Below are positions 6,859-8,626 of a stretch of 8,626 bases of DNA, piece by piece. Position 1 is the first letter of the stretch. Every line of letters starts with the position of its first letter. The stretch spans positions 1-8,626 of the forward strand of contig NZ_DAMAZC010000181.1 of NCBI RefSeq assembly GCF_032075065.1. Reading direction: 5' to 3'. The stretch comes from Atlantibacter sp032075065 (GTDB lineage Bacteria > Pseudomonadota > Gammaproteobacteria > Enterobacterales > Enterobacteriaceae). Made by a program: the position numbers and the translations under genes. Below the pieces are notes generated by a model. That model worked only from the letters and a program-made list of their open reading frames with translations, was not told where the DNA came from and did no database searches.

Positions 6859-7463
6859 TTTTCTCCCTCGCCACCAACGCTAAACAGCGACAGATCGCCG
6901 TAGTCAAGATTGATGGTCAGCGCGCGTTTGCGCTTGCTGGCCTGGGCGATATCCTGGTTATTGACCACGCGCAGGGCATGGGTCGGGCAGGTACGCACGC
7001 AGGCTGGCCCTTGCTCATCAAAGCTGCATAAGTCGCACTTCACTGCGATAGCCCGTATTCCCGGAACCCAGTCCAGAAAGGAACTAACCCGCGGTGAGGC
7101 AGGAGGCGCGGCGGGGGCTTTCGGGCTGTTGGCGTTAGCAGGGATATCCAGCGGGCGGCTACCGGAAAATTCAATGGCGCCGAATGGGCAGACGATGCCG
7201 CATAGCTTGCAACTGACACACAGGCTCTCATTCAACTGAACCGCGCCGTTATCGCGCACAATGGCGTTTACCGGGCACACCTGAGCGCAGGGCGCATCTT
7301 CACAGTGGTGACACAATTGCGGAGCGGATTCTTTAGCGCTACGCATCACTTTCAGGCGCGGCATGGATTGCAGACCGTGCTGACGGTGTATCTCTGAGCA
7401 GGCGGCTTCGCAGGTGCGGCAGCCAATACAGACTTTGGAATCAGCGATTACAAAACGATTCAC
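6855..7463 (-). CDS. hycB: HycB, four-cluster [4Fe-4S] electron-transfer subunit
   Basis: HycB is the ferredoxin-type subunit that takes electrons from formate dehydrogenase H and passes them toward HycF and HycG. The sequence has sixteen cysteines in four groups: C12, C15, C18, C22; C51, C54, C59, C63; C82, C85, C88, C92; and C143, C146, C155, C159, the DMSO-reductase DmsB/FdhB pattern. A Pro/Ala-rich linker lies near 110-125. I place the start at a GTG (7463-7461), giving NRFVIADS as the N terminus and 202 residues, because E. coli HycB begins at this point and GAGGAAG lies at 7474-7468. An in-frame ATG at 7487 would add eight residues but falls inside an FhlA-type motif and lacks a ribosome-binding site. 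The stop overlaps hycC by four bases. Confidence 0.95.
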   Translation of the reverse strand: MNRFVIADSKVCIGCRTCEAACSEIHRQHGLQSMPRLKVMRSAKESAPQLCHHCEDAPCAQVCPVNAIVRDNGAVQLNESLCVSCKLCGIVCPFGAIEFSGSRPLDIPANANSPKAPAAPPASPRVSSFLDWVPGIRAIAVKCDLCSFDEQGPACVRTCPTHALRVVNNQDIAQASKRKRALTINLDYGDLSLFSVGGEGEK

Positions 7464-7481
7464 CAGGCTTCCTCGGGTGAT

Positions 7482-7535
7482 TGTCATTTTTGACGGAATG
7501 GTGTCGGAATTGTCACTTTTGACATTTTTGACACC
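7482..7535. promoter_or_regulatory. FhlA-type site array between hycA and hycB
   Basis: The 77-base gap between hycA and hycB holds a run of TGTCA/TGACA half sites. TGTCA-TTTT-TGACG is at 7482-7495 and the perfect palindrome TGTCA-CTTT-TGACA at 7511-7524. A wider inverted repeat, GGTGTC (7500-7505) and GACACC (7530-7535), is centred on the same point as the second palindrome. An FhlA-binding site in the hycA-hycB intergenic region is known in E. coli and affects expression of the hyc and hyp operons. No -24/-12 promoter is visible here, so it probably acts at a distance, on the promoters about 500-700 bases to the right. The first motif reaches into the eight-codon upstream extension of the hycB frame, which argues against the longer hycB start. 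Confidence 0.8.
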
Positions 7536-7540
7536 GCGAT

Positions 7541-8008
7541 TCAGGCCAGCGCCAGACCTGCGCAGTCAGGGGCGATGTCAGTGATTTCCAGCGGCCGATC
7601 TTTCTCAATTGCTTCATACAGGCAGTCGTAAACCTTGCCGATTTTTGACAGGTAGTGTTCCAGCACGGCCGGGCGATCCTGATTAGCGATCTGACCATCC
7701 AGCATTCCCTTATGGTCGAGTTCAGCCGAGGCGATAAGCGCACTCTCTTTTCCGTCGCGGGTTTCCAGACGGTAATGGATGGTGTGGCAGTTAAAGTCAG
7801 GCGCCTGGACAACGCGAATAATGAAGTGATCGAACAAATAAAAGCTCAATCCCTCTTCCGGTTCACAGCTGATAGCGTGATGAAGTTTGTACTTAGACAA
7901 GGTGATGGCCTGGACCAGGGTATTACAATAGGTGTGCCACTGGGACTGTAAGCGACGGTGGCGGTCGGCGATAAATTCCGCTTTTACGCTGAGCTCTGAA
8001 ATAGTCAT
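7541..8008 (-). CDS. hycA: HycA, negative regulator of the formate regulon
   Basis: HycA is a cytoplasmic regulator that reduces transcription of the formate regulon, most likely by counteracting FhlA rather than by binding DNA as a classical repressor. The 155-residue product starts MTISELSVKAEFIADRHRRL and keeps HycA landmarks: QWHTYCNTLVQ, ITLSK, LHHAISC, LETRDGK, the DG..DG stretch near the middle and VLEHYLSKI. It has no helix-turn-helix, signal peptide or membrane segment that I can recognise. It is the first gene of the operon, about 25 bases from the predicted transcription start. The ribosome-binding site is weak (GAGTG seven bases before the ATG), which may keep the regulator low relative to the structural subunits. 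Compared with the rest of the operon this protein is clearly the most divergent from E. coli, especially after residue 145. Confidence 0.9.
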   Translation of the reverse strand: MTISELSVKAEFIADRHRRLQSQWHTYCNTLVQAITLSKYKLHHAISCEPEEGLSFYLFDHFIIRVVQAPDFNCHTIHYRLETRDGKESALIASAELDHKGMLDGQIANQDRPAVLEHYLSKIGKVYDCLYEAIEKDRPLEITDIAPDCAGLALA

Positions 8009-8043
8009 GGTAAGTCACTCTGATTGATAAGACTTCCCGTTAA

Positions 8044-8059
8044 AGCACAGAGCGTGCCA
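8044..8059 (-). promoter_or_regulatory. Sigma-54 (-24/-12) promoter of the hyc operon
   Basis: The minus strand reads TGGCACGCTCTGTGCT, with GG and GC separated by ten bases and a full TGGCAC. Transcription should begin near 8033, about 25 bases before the hycA ATG. It matches the known sigma-54-dependent hyc promoter of E. coli in position and direction, and is very similar to the hydN promoter at 63-78. Confidence 0.9.
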
Positions 8060-8065
8060 GTTTTT

Positions 8066-8078
8066 CAACTTATTGAAA
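8066..8078 (-). promoter_or_regulatory. IHF-like site upstream of the hyc promoter
   Basis: The minus strand reads TTTCAATAAGTTG, which fits the IHF consensus WATCAANNNNTTR except at one constrained position. It lies between the hyc sigma-54 promoter and the TGTCA motifs, as expected for a bending site. IHF is known to bind in the hycA-hypA intergenic region of E. coli. The exact bases bound here are my inference. Confidence 0.55.
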
Positions 8079-8121
8079 TATATAGTTTTTACACCGTATT
8101 GCCCAATGCGCGCTATGAAAT

Positions 8122-8160
8122 TGACATGTCATTTTGGCAATTTAGACAAGGCATGTGACA
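8122..8160. promoter_or_regulatory. Shared FhlA-type activating sites between hycA and hypA
   Basis: This stretch contains a perfect 10-base palindrome, TGACATGTCA (8122-8131), and a wider inverted repeat made by ATGTCA (8126-8131) and TGACAT (8156-8161), with an AGACA half site between them (8144-8148). The first block is centred about 93 bases upstream of the predicted hyc start and about 85 bases upstream of the predicted hyp start, so it could serve both divergent promoters. FhlA is known to bind upstream of hyc and hyp in E. coli. The half sites are less regularly spaced than in the hydN and hycA-hycB clusters. Confidence 0.75.
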
Positions 8161-8185
8161 TTGCGCCGCTTTTTAAACAACTCAT

Positions 8186-8201
8186 TGGCATGAAGTTTGC
8201 T
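8186..8201 (+). promoter_or_regulatory. Sigma-54 (-24/-12) promoter of the hyp operon
   Basis: The plus strand reads TGGCATGAAGTTTGCT, with GG and GC separated by ten bases and a good TTGCT at -12. Transcription should begin near 8211, about 30 bases before the hypA ATG. This corresponds to the FhlA-dependent promoter of the hyp operon known in E. coli, facing away from hyc. Confidence 0.88.
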
Positions 8202-8241
8202 TAAGTGGCGAGGCGAATGCTTTTTGTCTACAGGAGACACC

Positions 8242-8592
8242 ATGCATGAACTCACGCTTTGCCAGCGAGCCCTGGAATTAATCGAACAGCAGGCGGTTCG
8301 GCACAACGCCCGGAGAGTGACGGCAGTCTGGCTAAAAATCGGCGCGTTCTCGTGTGTAGAACAGGGCGCGTTGGAGTTTTGTTTTGATCTGGTCTGCCGG
8401 GATACGCTGGCAGAAGGCAGCGAACTGCATATTGAACAGCAGGAGGCCGAGTGCTGGTGCCCGACGTGCGAGCAGTACGTTACGTTACTTTCATCCCGCG
8501 TACGCCAGTGCCCGCACTGCGGCTGCGATAAATTAAACATCGTTGCCGACGAGGGTCTGCAGATAAAACGAATGGAAATCGCTCAGGAGTAA
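8242..8592 (+). CDS. hypA: HypA, nickel chaperone for hydrogenase-3 maturation
   Basis: HypA delivers nickel, together with HypB, to the large subunit precursor; for hydrogenase-3 this is HycE. The 116-residue product begins MHE, with H2 as the known N-terminal nickel ligand next to the conserved E3. It carries a zinc-binding loop from CWCPTC (C73, C76) to CPHC (C90, C93), with extra cysteines at C71 and C95 flanking the knuckles. I use the ATG at 8242, preceded by AGGAGA at 8232-8237, which gives the family length. An upstream in-frame TTG at 8197 lies inside the sigma-54 promoter and would precede the transcription start. The gene is divergent from hycA, and hypB follows three bases after its stop. 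Confidence 0.96.
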   Translation: MHELTLCQRALELIEQQAVRHNARRVTAVWLKIGAFSCVEQGALEFCFDLVCRDTLAEGSELHIEQQEAECWCPTCEQYVTLLSSRVRQCPHCGCDKLNIVADEGLQIKRMEIAQE

Positions 8593-8595
8593 ATT

Positions 8596-8626
8596 ATGTG
8601 TACCACATGCGGTTGCGCCGAAGGCA
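8596..8626 (+). CDS. hypB: HypB, GTPase nickel-insertion protein (5' end only)
   Basis: Only ten codons and one base are present, reading MCTTCGCAEG. This is the cysteine-containing N terminus (CxxCGC) typical of E. coli-type HypB, which binds nickel tightly ahead of the GTPase domain. The ATG is three bases after the hypA stop, and its ribosome-binding site AGGAG (8585-8589) lies inside the last hypA codons, so the two are translated as a unit. The GTPase and any histidine-rich regions lie outside the window. Confidence 0.92.
   Translation, partial: MCTTCGCAEG

Noticed and set aside
8079..8094. Possible ModE-like site (TATAT followed by TACAC)
   Set aside because: The spacer is one base short of the usual arrangement and the second half has a mismatch; too weak to list as a feature although molybdate control of hyc is plausible.
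8175..8187. IHF-like match AAACAACTCATTG before hypA
   Set aside because: It matches the degenerate consensus as well as the other two, but overlaps the -24 element of the hyp promoter, so binding there would block polymerase. It shows how easily this consensus occurs by chance.
8197..8241. Upstream TTG start extending hypA by 15 residues
   Set aside because: It lies inside the -12 element of the sigma-54 promoter, upstream of the predicted transcription start, and would remove the N-terminal MHE needed for nickel binding.
8384..8397. FNR-type half site TTGAT inside hypA
   Set aside because: An FNR-dependent promoter inside hypA is known in E. coli, but here only one half of the TTGAT-N4-ATCAA site is visible at this place, so I cannot locate it.

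Overview
The window carries the formate hydrogenlyase-1 (hyc) operon of an enteric gammaproteobacterium, with the divergent start of the hyp maturation operon at the right edge and the first codons of hydN at the left edge. Every full-length protein resembles, along its length, the Escherichia coli HycA-I or HypA protein as I remember it, with several identical lengths (HycE 569 aa, HycF 180 aa, HycH 136 aa, HypA 116 aa). The locus is therefore Enterobacteriaceae (Enterobacterales). It is not E. coli itself: substitutions are scattered through all genes, HycA is clearly divergent, and hydN follows hycI directly, whereas E. coli has the asc beta-glucoside genes between them. Salmonella is one genus with the compact order. 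I cannot fix the genus from sequence alone.

Layout, left to right. 1-28 is the 5' end of hydN (minus strand). 29-202 is a regulatory gap holding a sigma-54 promoter for hydN, an IHF-like site and a large palindrome of the FhlA type. 203-8008 is the hyc operon, entirely on the minus strand and transcribed right to left in the order hycA, B, C, D, E, F, G, H, I. Most junctions overlap by 1-8 bases or are separated by at most 14, which suggests translational coupling. The exception is a 77-base gap between hycA and hycB that contains an array of FhlA-type half sites. 8009-8241 is the divergent hyc/hyp control region with one sigma-54 promoter on each strand and shared TGTCA/TGACA motifs between them. 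8242-8592 is hypA on the plus strand, and hypB begins at 8596 and runs off the window.

How the parts work together: HycB, HycF and HycG carry electrons from formate dehydrogenase H (FdhF, not in this window) to the [NiFe] active site in HycE. HycC and HycD form the membrane arm related to complex I and Mrp antiporters. HycH and HycI mature the large subunit, HycI by removing the C-terminal tail of HycE after nickel insertion. HypA and HypB supply the nickel. HycA is the operon's own negative regulator, countering the formate-responsive activator FhlA. The three promoters share the sigma-54 signature and nearby FhlA-type palindromes, so hyc, hyp and hydN should be induced together by formate under fermentation.

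I see no insertion sequence, phage gene, tRNA, rRNA or CRISPR array. No gene is broken. The locus is a known system; the parts most worth a second look are the regulatory gaps rather than the coding genes.
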